A stretch of 41,108 nt of DNA from SZAS-103 sp964640525 (GTDB lineage Bacteria > Pseudomonadota > Gammaproteobacteria > Xanthomonadales > Xanthomonadaceae). The stretch covers positions 1 through 41,108 of the forward strand of contig CAZXGS010000025.1 of the NCBI GenBank assembly GCA_964640525.1. Direction: 5' to 3'. Below are positions 16,582 to 25,565 of this stretch, one piece after another. Under the pieces are notes generated by a model, which searched no databases, had not been told where the DNA came from, and saw only the letters and a list, made by a program, of their open reading frames with translations. The position numbers and the translations under genes are program-made. Position 1 is the first letter of the stretch; every line of letters begins with the position of its first letter.

Positions 16582-17601
16582 ATGCTCAAGATCGACGTCC
16601 ACGCCCACATCCTGCCGCGCGACTGGCCGGACCTTGCCGCCAAGTACGGTGACGACCGCTTCGCGGTCATCCACCACACCGCCGACGGCCGCCACCGCAT
16701 CTACAAGGACGGCAAGTTCTTCCGCGAGATCTTCCCCAAGACCTGGGACGCGGCCGAGCGGATCGCCGACTACGCGCAGTTCGGCGTACAGGTGCAGGTG
16801 ATCTCCACGGTGCCGGTGATGTTCAGCTACTGGGCCAAGCCCCATCACGCGCTGGAACTGCACCAATCCCTGAACGACCACACCGCGGCGATCTGCCGCG
16901 CCCACCCGCGCCACTACGCCGGCATCGGCACGGTGCCGCTGCAGTCGCCGCGGCTGGCGATCCAGGAACTCGAGCGCTGCATGGACCAGCTCGACCTGCA
17001 GGGCGTGCAGATCGGCAGCCACGTCAACGACTGGAACCTGGACGCGCCGGAGCTGTTCGAGTTCTTCCGCGCCGCCAGCGAGCTGGGCGCGGCGATCCTC
17101 GTGCATCCCTGGGACATGATGGGCAAGGACTCGATGCCCAAGTACTGGCTGCCGTGGCTGGTCGGGATGCCGGCCGAGCAGGCACGCGCGGCCTGCTGCC
17201 TGATTTTCGGCGGCGTGCTCGAACGCCTGCCCAAGCTCAAGGTCTGCTTCGCCCACGGCGGTGGCGCCTTCCCCTACACCATCGGCCGCATCGAGCACGG
17301 CTTCCGGATGCGTCCGGACCTGGTCGCCACCGACAACCCGCGCAACCCGCGCGAGTACCTGTCGCGGGTGTTCTTCGATTCCTGGGTCGCCGACGACCGC
17401 GCCCTGCGCTACCTGATCGACACCGTCGGGATCGAGCGGGTGATGATGGGCACCGACTACCCGTTCCCGCTTGGCGAGCAGGAGCCGGGCAGCTACATCG
17501 ACGGGCTGGGACTGGATGCCGCCGGGCAGGCGCGGCTGTACCACGGCACCGCGCTGGACTGGCTGGGGCTGGCGGCGGAACGGTTCAGTTCGGCGGCATG
17601 A
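16582..17601 (+). CDS. nbaD: 2-amino-3-carboxymuconate-6-semialdehyde decarboxylase (ACMSD)
   Basis: A 339-residue zinc-dependent decarboxylase of the amidohydrolase superfamily. It removes CO2 from ACMS, giving 2-aminomuconic semialdehyde and so diverting flux from quinolinate and NAD to catabolism. Metal ligands are visible: His7 and His9 in KIDVHAHILPRDWPD, a third histidine in LVHPWDMMGKDSMPKYWLPW, and the aspartate in MMGTDYPFPLGE. AHGGGAFPYTIGRI is also highly conserved in the family. ATG 16582. It is followed by a REP-doublet element and then kynU. Confidence 0.96.
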   Translation: MLKIDVHAHILPRDWPDLAAKYGDDRFAVIHHTADGRHRIYKDGKFFREIFPKTWDAAERIADYAQFGVQVQVISTVPVMFSYWAKPHHALELHQSLNDHTAAICRAHPRHYAGIGTVPLQSPRLAIQELERCMDQLDLQGVQIGSHVNDWNLDAPELFEFFRAASELGAAILVHPWDMMGKDSMPKYWLPWLVGMPAEQARAACCLIFGGVLERLPKLKVCFAHGGGAFPYTIGRIEHGFRMRPDLVATDNPRNPREYLSRVFFDSWVADDRALRYLIDTVGIERVMMGTDYPFPLGEQEPGSYIDGLGLDAAGQARLYHGTALDWLGLAAERFSSAA

Positions 17602-17630
17602 AGGTCACAGCGCTCATCGCCAACTACGGA

Positions 17631-17720
17631 CCGCCGCTCCCGCGCAGGCGGGAGCCCAGCGACGTAGCCTTCGATGCGCTCCCAGAAAGGCACTGGGTCC
17701 CCGCCTGCGCGGGGACGACC
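17631..17720. repeat. REP-doublet element (unit 1), between ACMSD and kynU
   Basis: A 90-bp unit with inverted arms at 17631-17661 and 17691-17720. Each arm is itself a palindrome: GCTCCCGCG-CAG-GCGGGAGC on the left, GTCCCCGCC-TGC-GCGGGGAC on the right. The arms are imperfect inverted copies of each other. Both arms carry the CAG loop type. Same family as 19061-19168, 19224-19330 and the gene-carrying copy 19387-19860. Confidence 0.88.
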
Positions 17721-17740
17721 TGCAAGAGCAGAGCATCCGC

Positions 17741-19051
17741 ATGAGCATCCCCCATTTCGCTTTCGCCGCGTCCGAATCCGACGCCCGCGCGCGCGACGCC
17801 GCCGACCCGTTGCGGGCGTTCCGCGCTGAATTCCTGATCCCGCCGGCGACCGATCCGACCCTCGGCGAGGACCACCAGCTCTACTTCACCGGCAATTCAC
17901 TCGGCCTCCAGCCGCGCGGGGTCCGCGAGGCGTTGCTGACCGAACTGGACGACTGGGCGCGGCTGGGTGTGGAAGCGCACTTCCACGGCCGCCACCCGTG
18001 GATGCCCTACCACGCCGAGGTCCGCGACCACCTCGCGGAAATCGCCGGCGCGCAGCCCGCGGAAGTGGTGGCGATGAACTCGCTGACCGCCAACCTGCAC
18101 CTGATGATGGTCGGCTTCTACCGGCCCACGCCCGCACGCCACGCGATCCTGATCGAAGCCGGCGCGTTCCCGTCCGACCAGCACGCCGTCGCCTCGCAAC
18201 TGCGTTTCCACGGCTACGACCCGGCCCACGCGCTGATCGAGGTCGAGGGCGATCCGGACACCGGCCTGATCGGCATGGAGCGGATCGAGCGTGCACTGGC
18301 CGAACACGGCGCGCGGGTCGCCCTCGTGCTGTGGCCGGGCGTCCAGTACCGCAGCGGCGAAGCCTTTGACCTGAAGGCGATCGCCGCGCTGGCGCACGCC
18401 CACGGCGCCATCGCCGGCTTCGACCTCGCGCACGCGGCCGGCAACCTACCCTTGCATCTGCACGATGCCGACGCCGATTTCGCGGCGTGGTGCAGCTACA
18501 AGTACCTCAACGCCGGGCCGGGCGCGATCGCCGGCTGCTTCGTCCACGAGCGCCACGCCCATACCGACCGACCGCGCTTCGCCGGCTGGTGGGGCCACGA
18601 CCAGGCTACCCGCTTCCGCATGGGCCGCGACTTCGTGGCCACGCCGGGCGCCGACGGCTGGCAGCTGAGCAACCCGCCGATCATGGCGCTGGCGCCGCTG
18701 CGCGCGTCGCTGGAGGTGTTCCACCGCGCCGGGATGGATCGCCTGCGCGCCAAGTCGATCGAACTGACCGCCTACCTGGAAGCCCTGATCCGCGCCCGCC
18801 TGCAGGACACGATCGAAGTGGTGACCCCGCGCGAGACCGAGCGCCGCGGCTGCCAGCTCAGCTTGCGCGTGATCGGCGGCCGCGCCCGCGGCCGCGCCCT
18901 GTTTGAGCACCTGCTGGCGCGCGGCATCATCGGCGACTGGCGCGAACCGGACGTGATCCGGGTCGCCCCGACGCCGCTGTACAACCGCTACCTGGATGCC
19001 TGGAAGCTGGTGGAGGCGATCGCGGGGTGGCGGGAACGCCCCAGCCTCTGA
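17741..19051 (+). CDS. kynU: Kynureninase
   Basis: A 436-residue PLP enzyme that cleaves kynurenine and 3-hydroxykynurenine to anthranilate or 3-hydroxyanthranilate plus alanine. The PLP lysine is in WCSYKYLNAGPGA. Other conserved stretches are LYFTGNSLGLQPRG, MNSLTANLHLMM, FPSDQHAVASQL and GFDLAHAAGN. I chose ATG 17741 (MSIPHFAFAASESD); the upstream open frame runs through ACMSD and a repeat. The Shine-Dalgarno is weak. The substrate in this organism is presumably 3-hydroxykynurenine made by the monooxygenase downstream. Confidence 0.96.
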   Translation: MSIPHFAFAASESDARARDAADPLRAFRAEFLIPPATDPTLGEDHQLYFTGNSLGLQPRGVREALLTELDDWARLGVEAHFHGRHPWMPYHAEVRDHLAEIAGAQPAEVVAMNSLTANLHLMMVGFYRPTPARHAILIEAGAFPSDQHAVASQLRFHGYDPAHALIEVEGDPDTGLIGMERIERALAEHGARVALVLWPGVQYRSGEAFDLKAIAALAHAHGAIAGFDLAHAAGNLPLHLHDADADFAAWCSYKYLNAGPGAIAGCFVHERHAHTDRPRFAGWWGHDQATRFRMGRDFVATPGADGWQLSNPPIMALAPLRASLEVFHRAGMDRLRAKSIELTAYLEALIRARLQDTIEVVTPRETERRGCQLSLRVIGGRARGRALFEHLLARGIIGDWREPDVIRVAPTPLYNRYLDAWKLVEAIAGWRERPSL

Positions 19052-19060
19052 CGACCATGC

Positions 19061-19168
19061 CCGTCGCTCCCGCGAAGACGGGAGCCCAGCGCCTTCGATT
19101 CGGGCGGTCATTGGGCCCCGACTGCGTTCGGGAAAGTCACTGGGTCCCCGCCTTCGCGGGGACGACGA
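19061..19168. repeat. REP-doublet element (unit 2)
   Basis: A 108-bp unit, nine bases after the kynU stop. Arms at 19061-19091 and 19138-19168 are imperfect inverted copies of each other and each folds on itself; both carry the AAG loop type. The inner spacer resembles that of unit 3. Confidence 0.88.
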
Positions 19169-19223
19169 GCAAGGCCGGATCTGCCGCACGCCAATGCCTC
19201 GAGTCGCGTTCGCAGCTTCCATG

Positions 19224-19330
19224 CCGTCGCTCCCGCGAAGGCGGGAGCCCAGTGCCTTCGATTCGGACGGTCACTGGCCTCGACTGCCTTCCGTAAAGTC
19301 ACTGGGTCCCCGCCTTCGCGGGGACGACGG
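19224..19330. repeat. REP-doublet element (unit 3)
   Basis: A 107-bp unit with arms at 19224-19254 and 19300-19330, both of the AAG loop type. It lies in direct orientation 163 bases after unit 2 and is highly similar to it throughout, including the spacer. Confidence 0.88.
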
Positions 19331-19386
19331 GCAAGGGCGGACATGCCGGATGGGAATCCGACATTTCGCGCGCGAATCCTCATGTA

Positions 19387-19860
19387 CCGTCGCTCCCGCG
19401 CAGGCGGGAGCCCAGCGCCTTTCAATCCGCGCGCCATTCCCGTGCACAATGGCCCAACCGTCGCCGCCACGCCAACCCTTCCCCCACGAACGCTTGGGGC
19501 AAGAGCCCAGCAACATCCCAGCGTTTTCCATGCAACGACAACCTGCCGTCTACCTGCTGGCCAACGACCGCAACGGCACCCTCTACGTGGGCGTTACCAG
19601 CAACCTCGTGCAACGGATATGGCAACATCGCGAGCACCTCGCGGATGGCTTCACGAAGGAACATGGCGTCACCCGGCTGGTCTGGTTCGAGATGCACGCA
19701 ACCATGGAGGGCGCGATCATGCGCGAGAAGCAACTCAAGAAATGGAACCGCGCATGGAAGGTCCGCCTCATCGAACAGGCCAATCCGTACGGGAACGACT
19801 TGTTCGCGCAGATCATCTGAAATCAAAGACACTGGGTCCCCGCCTGCGCGGGGACGACGA
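19387..19860 (+). mobile_element. REP-doublet element carrying a GIY-YIG nuclease gene (unit 4)
   Basis: The left arm (19387-19417) and right arm (19830-19860) are the same inverted REP arms as in units 1-3, here 412 bases apart with a GIY-YIG gene between them. The arms match at 25 of 31 positions as inverted copies, and four of the six differences are compensated within each arm's own hairpin. Both have the CAG loop type, unlike neighbouring units 2 and 3, which argues that they belong together. The sequence next to each arm (CCAGCGCCTT on the left, CACTGGG on the right) also matches the inner spacer of the short units. I infer that this is the full element and the short units its derivatives, or that the gene entered a unit. 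Confidence 0.65.
19530..19820 (+). CDS. Stand-alone GIY-YIG endonuclease-domain protein
   Basis: A 96-residue protein consisting of a single GIY-YIG domain. The signature appears as V7-Y8-L9 and Y19-V20-G21. The conserved arginine is in LVQRIWQHR (Arg29) and the metal-binding glutamate in MREKQLKKW (Glu66), so the active site looks intact. I chose ATG 19530; an in-frame ATG at 19449 would add a non-conserved leader. No helper domain or membrane segment is present. It interrupts the kynU-kmo pair and is enclosed by REP arms. Family members of this small type are common in proteobacteria, but their cellular role is not established. Confidence 0.88.
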   Translation: MQRQPAVYLLANDRNGTLYVGVTSNLVQRIWQHREHLADGFTKEHGVTRLVWFEMHATMEGAIMREKQLKKWNRAWKVRLIEQANPYGNDLFAQII

Positions 19861-19869
19861 GCTAGAGCC

Positions 19870-21348
19870 TTGAAGCCACGACACGACCAGACCCTCACCA
19901 TCGCCGGCGCCGGCCTCGCCGGGGCGCTGCTCGCCACGCTACTGGCGCACGCCGGCTGGCAGGTCGAGGTGTTCGAAAAACGCGCCGATCCGCGTCGGGC
20001 CGGTTACGAGGGCGGGCGCTCGATCAACCTCGCGCTCGCCGAACGCGGCCTGCACGCGCTGCGCCAGGCCGGCCTGGACGAGGCCGTGCTGGCACAGGCG
20101 GTGATGATGCGTGGGCGGATGGTCCACCATCCCGACGGCCACACCGCGTTGCAACGCTACGGCCGCGATGACAGCGAGGTGATCTGGTCGGTCCACCGCG
20201 GCCGGCTCAACCTGCTGCTGCTCGATGCCGCACAGGCCGCGGGCGCGAAATTGCACTTCCACGCCCGCCTGGACCGCGCGGATTTCGACGCGAAGACCGC
20301 GCGCTTCGTCGATGACCGCGACGGCAGCGGTCGCGACCACGCCTTCGACGTGCTGATCGGTGCCGACGGCGCCGGCTCGGCGCTGCGCGGGGCGATCCAC
20401 GCGCTGACCCCGCTCGGCGAGCGCTTCGAATCGCTCGGCCACGGCTACAAGGAACTGGAGATCCCGCCGGCCAAGGATGGTCCAGTGCCGCGAGCGGTCG
20501 ACTCTCGGCGTCCTGCCTTCGCCGACACTTGTGCGTCCATGCACATCGCAGATGCGCAGGAGCGGCCGCCGGCGGCCGATGGCGGGTTCCGGATCGAAGC
20601 CAATGCCCTGCACATCTGGCCGCGCGGCCGGTACATGTGCATCGCACTTCCGAATACCGAGCGCACCTTCACCGTCACCCTGTTCCTGCCGTTGCACGCG
20701 TCTGATGGCGCGCCGGGCTTCGACGCCTTGCCCGACGTCACCGCGGCACGCGCAATGTACGAGCGCGACTTCGCCGATGCCCTGCCCTTGATCCCCGCCT
20801 TCGACGCCGACTGGTCGGCCAACCCGGTCGGCCAGCTCGCCACGCTGTACCTGGACCGCTGGCACCTGGACGGCCGCGCGGTACTGCTCGGCGACGCCGC
20901 GCACGCGATGGTGCCCTTTCATGGCCAGGGCATGAACTGCGCCTTCGAGGACTGCGTGGCGCTGGCGCAGCACATCGCCCAGGCCGACGACTTCGCGACC
21001 GCCTTCGCCGCTTTCGAAGCGCAGCGGCTGCCGAACGCACGCGCGATCCAGCAGATGGCGCTGGAGAACTACCTGGAGATGCGCGACCGCGTGGACGACG
21101 CCGACTTCCTGCTCCAGCGCGAGCTGGAGCGCCTGCTGGCGCAGCGCCATCCGGATCGCTTCGTGCCGCGCTACGCGATGGTGACCTTCCGCCGCATCCC
21201 GTATGCGACCGCATTCGAGCGCGGGCGGACCCAGCGCGAGCTCCTGATCGAGGCCACGCGCGGCAGCTCCCGGATCGAGGACGTCGATCTGGCCGCCGCC
21301 GATGCGATGGTGATGGCAAGACTCTCACTGCTCGACGATGCGACATGA
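19870..21348 (+). CDS. kmo: Kynurenine 3-monooxygenase
   Basis: A 492-residue FAD-dependent hydroxylase that converts kynurenine to 3-hydroxykynurenine with NADPH and O2. The FAD-binding GAGLAG lies near the N-terminus, followed by the family signature YEGGRSINLALAERG. The second FAD motif is GDAAHAMVPFHGQGMNCAFE. The start is uncertain: no ATG or GTG fits, and TTG 19870 is the only codon just before the conserved TLTIAGAGLAG. It begins nine bases after the right REP arm, so the element may have replaced the original start and ribosome binding site. The C-terminal membrane-anchor helix of eukaryotic forms is not evident. Confidence 0.93.
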   Translation: MKPRHDQTLTIAGAGLAGALLATLLAHAGWQVEVFEKRADPRRAGYEGGRSINLALAERGLHALRQAGLDEAVLAQAVMMRGRMVHHPDGHTALQRYGRDDSEVIWSVHRGRLNLLLLDAAQAAGAKLHFHARLDRADFDAKTARFVDDRDGSGRDHAFDVLIGADGAGSALRGAIHALTPLGERFESLGHGYKELEIPPAKDGPVPRAVDSRRPAFADTCASMHIADAQERPPAADGGFRIEANALHIWPRGRYMCIALPNTERTFTVTLFLPLHASDGAPGFDALPDVTAARAMYERDFADALPLIPAFDADWSANPVGQLATLYLDRWHLDGRAVLLGDAAHAMVPFHGQGMNCAFEDCVALAQHIAQADDFATAFAAFEAQRLPNARAIQQMALENYLEMRDRVDDADFLLQRELERLLAQRHPDRFVPRYAMVTFRRIPYATAFERGRTQRELLIEATRGSSRIEDVDLAAADAMVMARLSLLDDAT

Positions 21349-21406
21349 GGAGGAAGCGAAGCGCCGATGACGTTTCCCGCTTCGTGAAGGGCAGGAAGCA
21401 ACACCA

Positions 21407-22882
21407 ATGAGTTTCTTCTGGTACGACCTGGAAACCTTCGGCGCCGATTGGCGCCGCAGCCGCATCGCCCAGTTCGCCGGCCTGCGCACGGATGAGGACC
21501 TGAATCCGGTCGGCGAGCCGGTGATGCTGTTCTGCCAGCCCGCCGACGACTTGCTGCCCTCGCCCGAAGCCACCCTCGTCACCGGCATCACCCCGCAACA
21601 GGCGTTGCGCGCGGGCCTGCGCGAGGCCGAGTTCGTCGGCCGGATGATGGACGAATTGGCGCTGCCGCAGACCTGCGCGGTCGGCTACAACTCGCTGCGT
21701 TTCGACGACGAGTTCGTGCGCTTCGGCGCCTGGCGCAACTTCCACGACCCTTACGAGCGCGAGTGGAAGCACGGCAACTCGCGCTGGGACCTGCTGGACG
21801 TGATGCGGCTGGCGCAGGCGCTGCGACCCGAGGGCCTGCAGTGGCCGCTGCGCACCGAAACCGCCCGACAACCCGCCGTCGATGCGGGCGCCACCACGGC
21901 CCGCGTGCCCAGCTTCAAGCTCACCGACCTGACCGCTGCCAACGGCATCGCCCATGAAGGCGCGCACGATGCACTCGCCGACGTGCGCGCCCTTGTCGCG
22001 CTGGCGCGCAGGCTCAAGCAGGCGCAGCCGCGCTTGTTCGACTACGCCCTCAAGCTGCGTGACAAGCGCTTCACCACCGGGCTGATCGATGTGGCGACGA
22101 TGCAGCCGTTGCTGCACATCTCCGGCCGCTACCCGGCCGCGCGCCACAACGCCGCACTGGTCGCGCCGATCTGCCAGCACCCGACCATCGGCAACCGCGT
22201 CATCGCCTTCGACCTCGACGCCGATCCGCAGGCCCTGCTCGACCTCAACCCGGACGCCATCGCCGACCGCCTCTACACCCCGGCCGCCGACCTGCCCGAA
22301 GGCGAGGCGCGGATCCCGCTCAAGGAAATCCACCTCAACCGCTGCCCGATGCTGGTCGCCCTCGTCGGCCTGCGGGCGCCGGACTTCGAGCGCCTGCGCC
22401 TGGATCCCCCCCTCGCCCAGCGCCGGGCCGAGGCGTTGCGCAATGCGCCGGAGCTGGCGAGCAAGCTGCGCCAGGTGTTTGCCCGCAGCCGCAACTTCGG
22501 CGCAGTCGATGCCGATGCCGCGCTTTACGATGGCTTCGTGCCGGATTCCGACAAGCGCCTGTTCCCGCAGATCCGCGCCGCCGCACCGGAGGCCTTGCCG
22601 GCGTTCGCCGCGCGCCTGCAGGACCCGCGCTTGGCCGACGTTCTGTTCCGCTACCAGGCCCGCAACTGGCCGGACTCGCTGACGGCGGATCAACGCGAAC
22701 GCTGGGACGGCTATCGCCACGCCCGCCTGGACGCCGATGCCGGCCTGTCCGAGGATTCGTTCGCCAGCCACGCCGCAAAGATCACCGCACTGCGCGCCCG
22801 CCACGCCGGCGACGGCCGGGTACAGGTCCTGCTGGATGCGCTGGACGCTTGGCGCAGCCGCATCGAGTGCGAGCTGCGCTGA
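21407..22882 (+). CDS. sbcB: Exodeoxyribonuclease I
   Basis: A 491-residue processive 3'-5' exonuclease on single-stranded DNA, acting in mismatch repair and recombination. The DEDDh motifs are visible: FFWYDLETFG (Asp7, Glu9), AVGYNSLRFDDEFVRF, and HEGAHDALADVRA. The SH3-like and helical C-terminal domains characteristic of ExoI follow (RFTTGLIDVATMQPLLHISG). ATG 21407 with AGGA upstream. It follows kmo by 58 bases but is functionally unrelated. Confidence 0.95.
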   Translation: MSFFWYDLETFGADWRRSRIAQFAGLRTDEDLNPVGEPVMLFCQPADDLLPSPEATLVTGITPQQALRAGLREAEFVGRMMDELALPQTCAVGYNSLRFDDEFVRFGAWRNFHDPYEREWKHGNSRWDLLDVMRLAQALRPEGLQWPLRTETARQPAVDAGATTARVPSFKLTDLTAANGIAHEGAHDALADVRALVALARRLKQAQPRLFDYALKLRDKRFTTGLIDVATMQPLLHISGRYPAARHNAALVAPICQHPTIGNRVIAFDLDADPQALLDLNPDAIADRLYTPAADLPEGEARIPLKEIHLNRCPMLVALVGLRAPDFERLRLDPPLAQRRAEALRNAPELASKLRQVFARSRNFGAVDADAALYDGFVPDSDKRLFPQIRAAAPEALPAFAARLQDPRLADVLFRYQARNWPDSLTADQRERWDGYRHARLDADAGLSEDSFASHAAKITALRARHAGDGRVQVLLDALDAWRSRIECELR

Positions 22883-22893
22883 AGCCGCCGACC

Positions 22894-23616
22894 ATGGCGA
22901 CCTACTTCACCGCCCACACCTTCCGCTTCCTGCGCGCGCTGGCGCGCCACAACGAGCGCGCCTGGTTCCACGCCCACAAGGCCGACTACGAACAGCACCT
23001 GCGGCAGCCTTTCCTGCGCTTGATCGCGGACCTGCAGGGCTCGCTGGCGACGATCAGCCCGCACTTCCGTGCCGATCCCAGGCCGGTCGGCGGCTCGCTG
23101 TTCCGGATCCAGCGCGACACCCGCTTTGCCAACGACAAGACGCCCTACAAGACCTGGGCCAGTGCCCGGCTGTACCACGAACGGATCAAGCTCGCTGCGC
23201 CCGATCAAACCCTGCAACGGCATGGCCCCGGCATCGACGCGCCGTCGTTCTACCTGCGCATCGCCGCCGATGGCTGCTTTCTCGGCGGCGGCTTCTGGCA
23301 ACCCGAAACCGCCACCTTGCGCCGGATCCGCGAGTTCATGGTCGCCAACCCGGAGAGCTGGAAACGCGCCGCCCATACACCGGCGTTCCGGCGTCGCTTC
23401 GCCTTCCACGGCGAATCGCTGCGGCGTCCGCCGCGCGGCTACCCGGCCGATCACCCGCTGCTGGCGGATTTGATGCGCAAGAGTTTCGCCGCGAGCATGC
23501 CGCTGGACGCCGATACCGTGACCGGCCCGCGTTTGCTGACCACGATCGGTTCCGGCCTGCGCGGCTGCGCGCCGCTGGTGGATTATCTGTGCGCGGCGAT
23601 GGATCTCGAATTCTGA
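22894..23616 (+). CDS. DUF2461 (TIGR02453) family protein
   Basis: A 240-residue cytoplasmic protein of the widespread DUF2461 family. Recognisable stretches are LARHNERAWFHAHKADYE, FRIQRDTRFANDKTPYKTW and GGGFWQPE. I chose ATG 22894, 11 bases after the sbcB stop; the upstream in-frame ATG 22849 lies inside sbcB. Function of the family is unknown. No signal peptide. Probably cotranscribed with sbcB. Confidence 0.88.
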   Translation: MATYFTAHTFRFLRALARHNERAWFHAHKADYEQHLRQPFLRLIADLQGSLATISPHFRADPRPVGGSLFRIQRDTRFANDKTPYKTWASARLYHERIKLAAPDQTLQRHGPGIDAPSFYLRIAADGCFLGGGFWQPETATLRRIREFMVANPESWKRAAHTPAFRRRFAFHGESLRRPPRGYPADHPLLADLMRKSFAASMPLDADTVTGPRLLTTIGSGLRGCAPLVDYLCAAMDLEF

Positions 23617-23679
23617 CGACAGCCGGGAGTCGCGGATGGGGAATCGGAAACGCGGGAAGCGCCCTCGCGCCGGTGGCGC

Positions 23680-24825
23680 ATGATGACCCCGCGCCAGCGT
23701 TTCGTCTTTGCACAGTTCTATTTCTGGTACTACGCCGTGATCGGCGCGTACTCGCCCTACGTCGGCCGCTGGGTGGTCTCGCTCGGCCACGCCGGCGCGA
23801 TGGCCAGCGCGATGATCGGGATCTGGTACGCCGGGCGCATGCTCGGGCCGCCCGCGTGGACCACACTGACCTCGCGCAGCGCCCGCCCGGGGCGCTGGCT
23901 GCTGTATGGCTGCGCACTGTCGCTGGTCACCTTCGCCGCCTTCACCCTCACCCGTTCCAGCCTGCCGCTGCTGCTGGTGATGGTGGTCTTCGGGGTGTTC
24001 TACAACGCCCTGCTGCCGCAGTTCGAGGCGATGACCCTGACCGCGCTCGGCCCGGCCAGCCACGACTACGGCCGGATCCGGCTGTGGGGATCGCTGGGAT
24101 TTCTGGTGGTGGCCGGCAGCTACGGCTGGCTGCTGGATCATCTGGGCGATGCCACCTTCCCCTGGTTGTGCCTGCCGATGCTGCTCGCCGCCGGACTCGC
24201 GGCATGGCCGCACCGCAACGAGCGTCCACCGACGACAACCACCCACATCGCCGACGCCGGCCACCTCTGGCGTCGCCCCGGCGTGCGCCGCTTCCTGCTG
24301 GTGGCGCTGCTGACCCAGGCCGGATTCGGCGCGTTCTACGCCTTCTACACCCTGCACCTGCAGGCGCACGGCCAGGACGGCCTCCACGTCGGCATCCTGT
24401 GGGCGATCGGGGTGCTGGCCGAGATCGTGATGTTCTGGTTCGTGCCGGGATTGATCGCGCGCTTCGGCGCACCGCGGCTGTTGTCGCTGTGCCTGGCGAT
24501 CGGCACGGTGCGCTGGGCCGCGACCGCGCTGTCGGCCGACTCGTTCGCGGCGATGGCCGTGGTGCAGTCCAGCCACGCCTTCAGCTTCGCCGTGTTCCAG
24601 GCCTGCCTGATGCGGATGATGGTGGACTACTTCCCCGCTCAGCGTGCCGCCGCCGGGCAAGGGCTGCTCTACGGATTCAGCTCCGGTCTCGGCGGAGTGC
24701 TCGGCGCCGCCATTGCCGCGCTGCTGTGGCACTTCGGCCACGGCCAATGGGCGTTCTTCGGCGCCAGCGCGCTCACCGCGCTGGCATGGCTGCTGCATGC
24801 GCTGCGCCGACGCGCGCCCGTATGA
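23680..24825 (+). CDS. MFS permease (HcaT/nucleoside-symporter-like)
   Basis: A 381-residue polytopic inner-membrane protein with about eleven or twelve hydrophobic segments. The N-terminus FAQFYFWYYAVIGAYSPYVG and the conserved RIRLWGSLGFLVV resemble the PPP/HcaT and LacY-like branch of the major facilitator superfamily. Two ATG codons are adjacent (23680 and 23683). No substrate can be predicted; the neighbours do not form a pathway with it. Length is typical of that branch, slightly shorter than a standard 12-helix transporter. Confidence 0.82.
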   Translation: MMTPRQRFVFAQFYFWYYAVIGAYSPYVGRWVVSLGHAGAMASAMIGIWYAGRMLGPPAWTTLTSRSARPGRWLLYGCALSLVTFAAFTLTRSSLPLLLVMVVFGVFYNALLPQFEAMTLTALGPASHDYGRIRLWGSLGFLVVAGSYGWLLDHLGDATFPWLCLPMLLAAGLAAWPHRNERPPTTTTHIADAGHLWRRPGVRRFLLVALLTQAGFGAFYAFYTLHLQAHGQDGLHVGILWAIGVLAEIVMFWFVPGLIARFGAPRLLSLCLAIGTVRWAATALSADSFAAMAVVQSSHAFSFAVFQACLMRMMVDYFPAQRAAAGQGLLYGFSSGLGGVLGAAIAALLWHFGHGQWAFFGASALTALAWLLHALRRRAPV

Positions 24826-24860
24826 TGGCGCGAGCACGCCACCCTCGGAGTCCATCCGCC

Positions 24861-25565
24861 ATGCACCGCATCGCCCTTCGCCTGTGCCTGCTGCTTCCGC
24901 TTGCCGCACTCGCCCTGCCCGTCCACGCCGGCGAGCCTGCCAGCAAACCGGCGATGCGCACCATCGTGCTGGTGCGCCACGGCAACTATGTCGATGACCC
25001 TGCCATCCCCGAGATGCCCGGCCCGCACCTGTCCATGCTCGGCATCGCGCAAGCGCGGCTGGCCGGCGCGCGGCTGGCCGGCAGGCACTTCGACCTGCTG
25101 CTGGAGAGCCCGATGCAGCGCGCGCGCGATACCGCCGCGCAGATCGCCCCGGACTTCCCGAACCAGAGCTTCCAGCTCGCGCCGGAACTGGCCGAATGCA
25201 CCCCGCCAACGTGGCGCACCGACGTCACCAGGGACGAAAAGCCGGCGGACATGCAGGCGTGCAAGCAACGCCTGGACCGGGTGTTCGCCAAGTACTTCGT
25301 TCCCGCCCAAGGCCAGCCGCAGACCGACTTGCTGGTTTGTCATGGCAACGTGATCCGTTACCTCGTCACCCGCGCGCTGAAGGTCGATACCAAGGCTTGG
25401 CTGGAGATGTCGGTGGGCAACGCCAGCATCACCACGATCCGCATCGAGCCCGACGGCCGCTTCAAGGTGATCGCGGTGGGCGACGTCGGCCATATCCCGC
25501 CCAACCTGCGCAGCGGCGCGACCGGCGATGCGCCGGCGCAGTTGGGCAATCCCGACTCCAGATAG
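24861..25565 (+). CDS. Exported histidine phosphatase (phosphoglycerate mutase-like)
   Basis: A 234-residue protein. A signal peptide spans residues 1-23 (CLLLPLAALALPVHA|GEP), so it should act in the periplasm. The phosphohistidine motif is RHG in IVLVRHGNYVDD, and the second catalytic histidine is in LLVCHGNVIRYLVTRALK. The conserved SPMQRARDTAAQI matches the PGAM branch, resembling PGAM5-like protein phosphatases more than SixA. I chose ATG 24861; the longer open frame reads through the MFS gene. Substrate unknown. Confidence 0.87.
   Translation: MHRIALRLCLLLPLAALALPVHAGEPASKPAMRTIVLVRHGNYVDDPAIPEMPGPHLSMLGIAQARLAGARLAGRHFDLLLESPMQRARDTAAQIAPDFPNQSFQLAPELAECTPPTWRTDVTRDEKPADMQACKQRLDRVFAKYFVPAQGQPQTDLLVCHGNVIRYLVTRALKVDTKAWLEMSVGNASITTIRIEPDGRFKVIAVGDVGHIPPNLRSGATGDAPAQLGNPDSR

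Noticed and set aside
18996..19529. Long N-terminal extension of the GIY-YIG frame
   Set aside because: It translates the REP-doublet units (PLPRRREPSAFDS-like text); the domain begins at ATG 19530.
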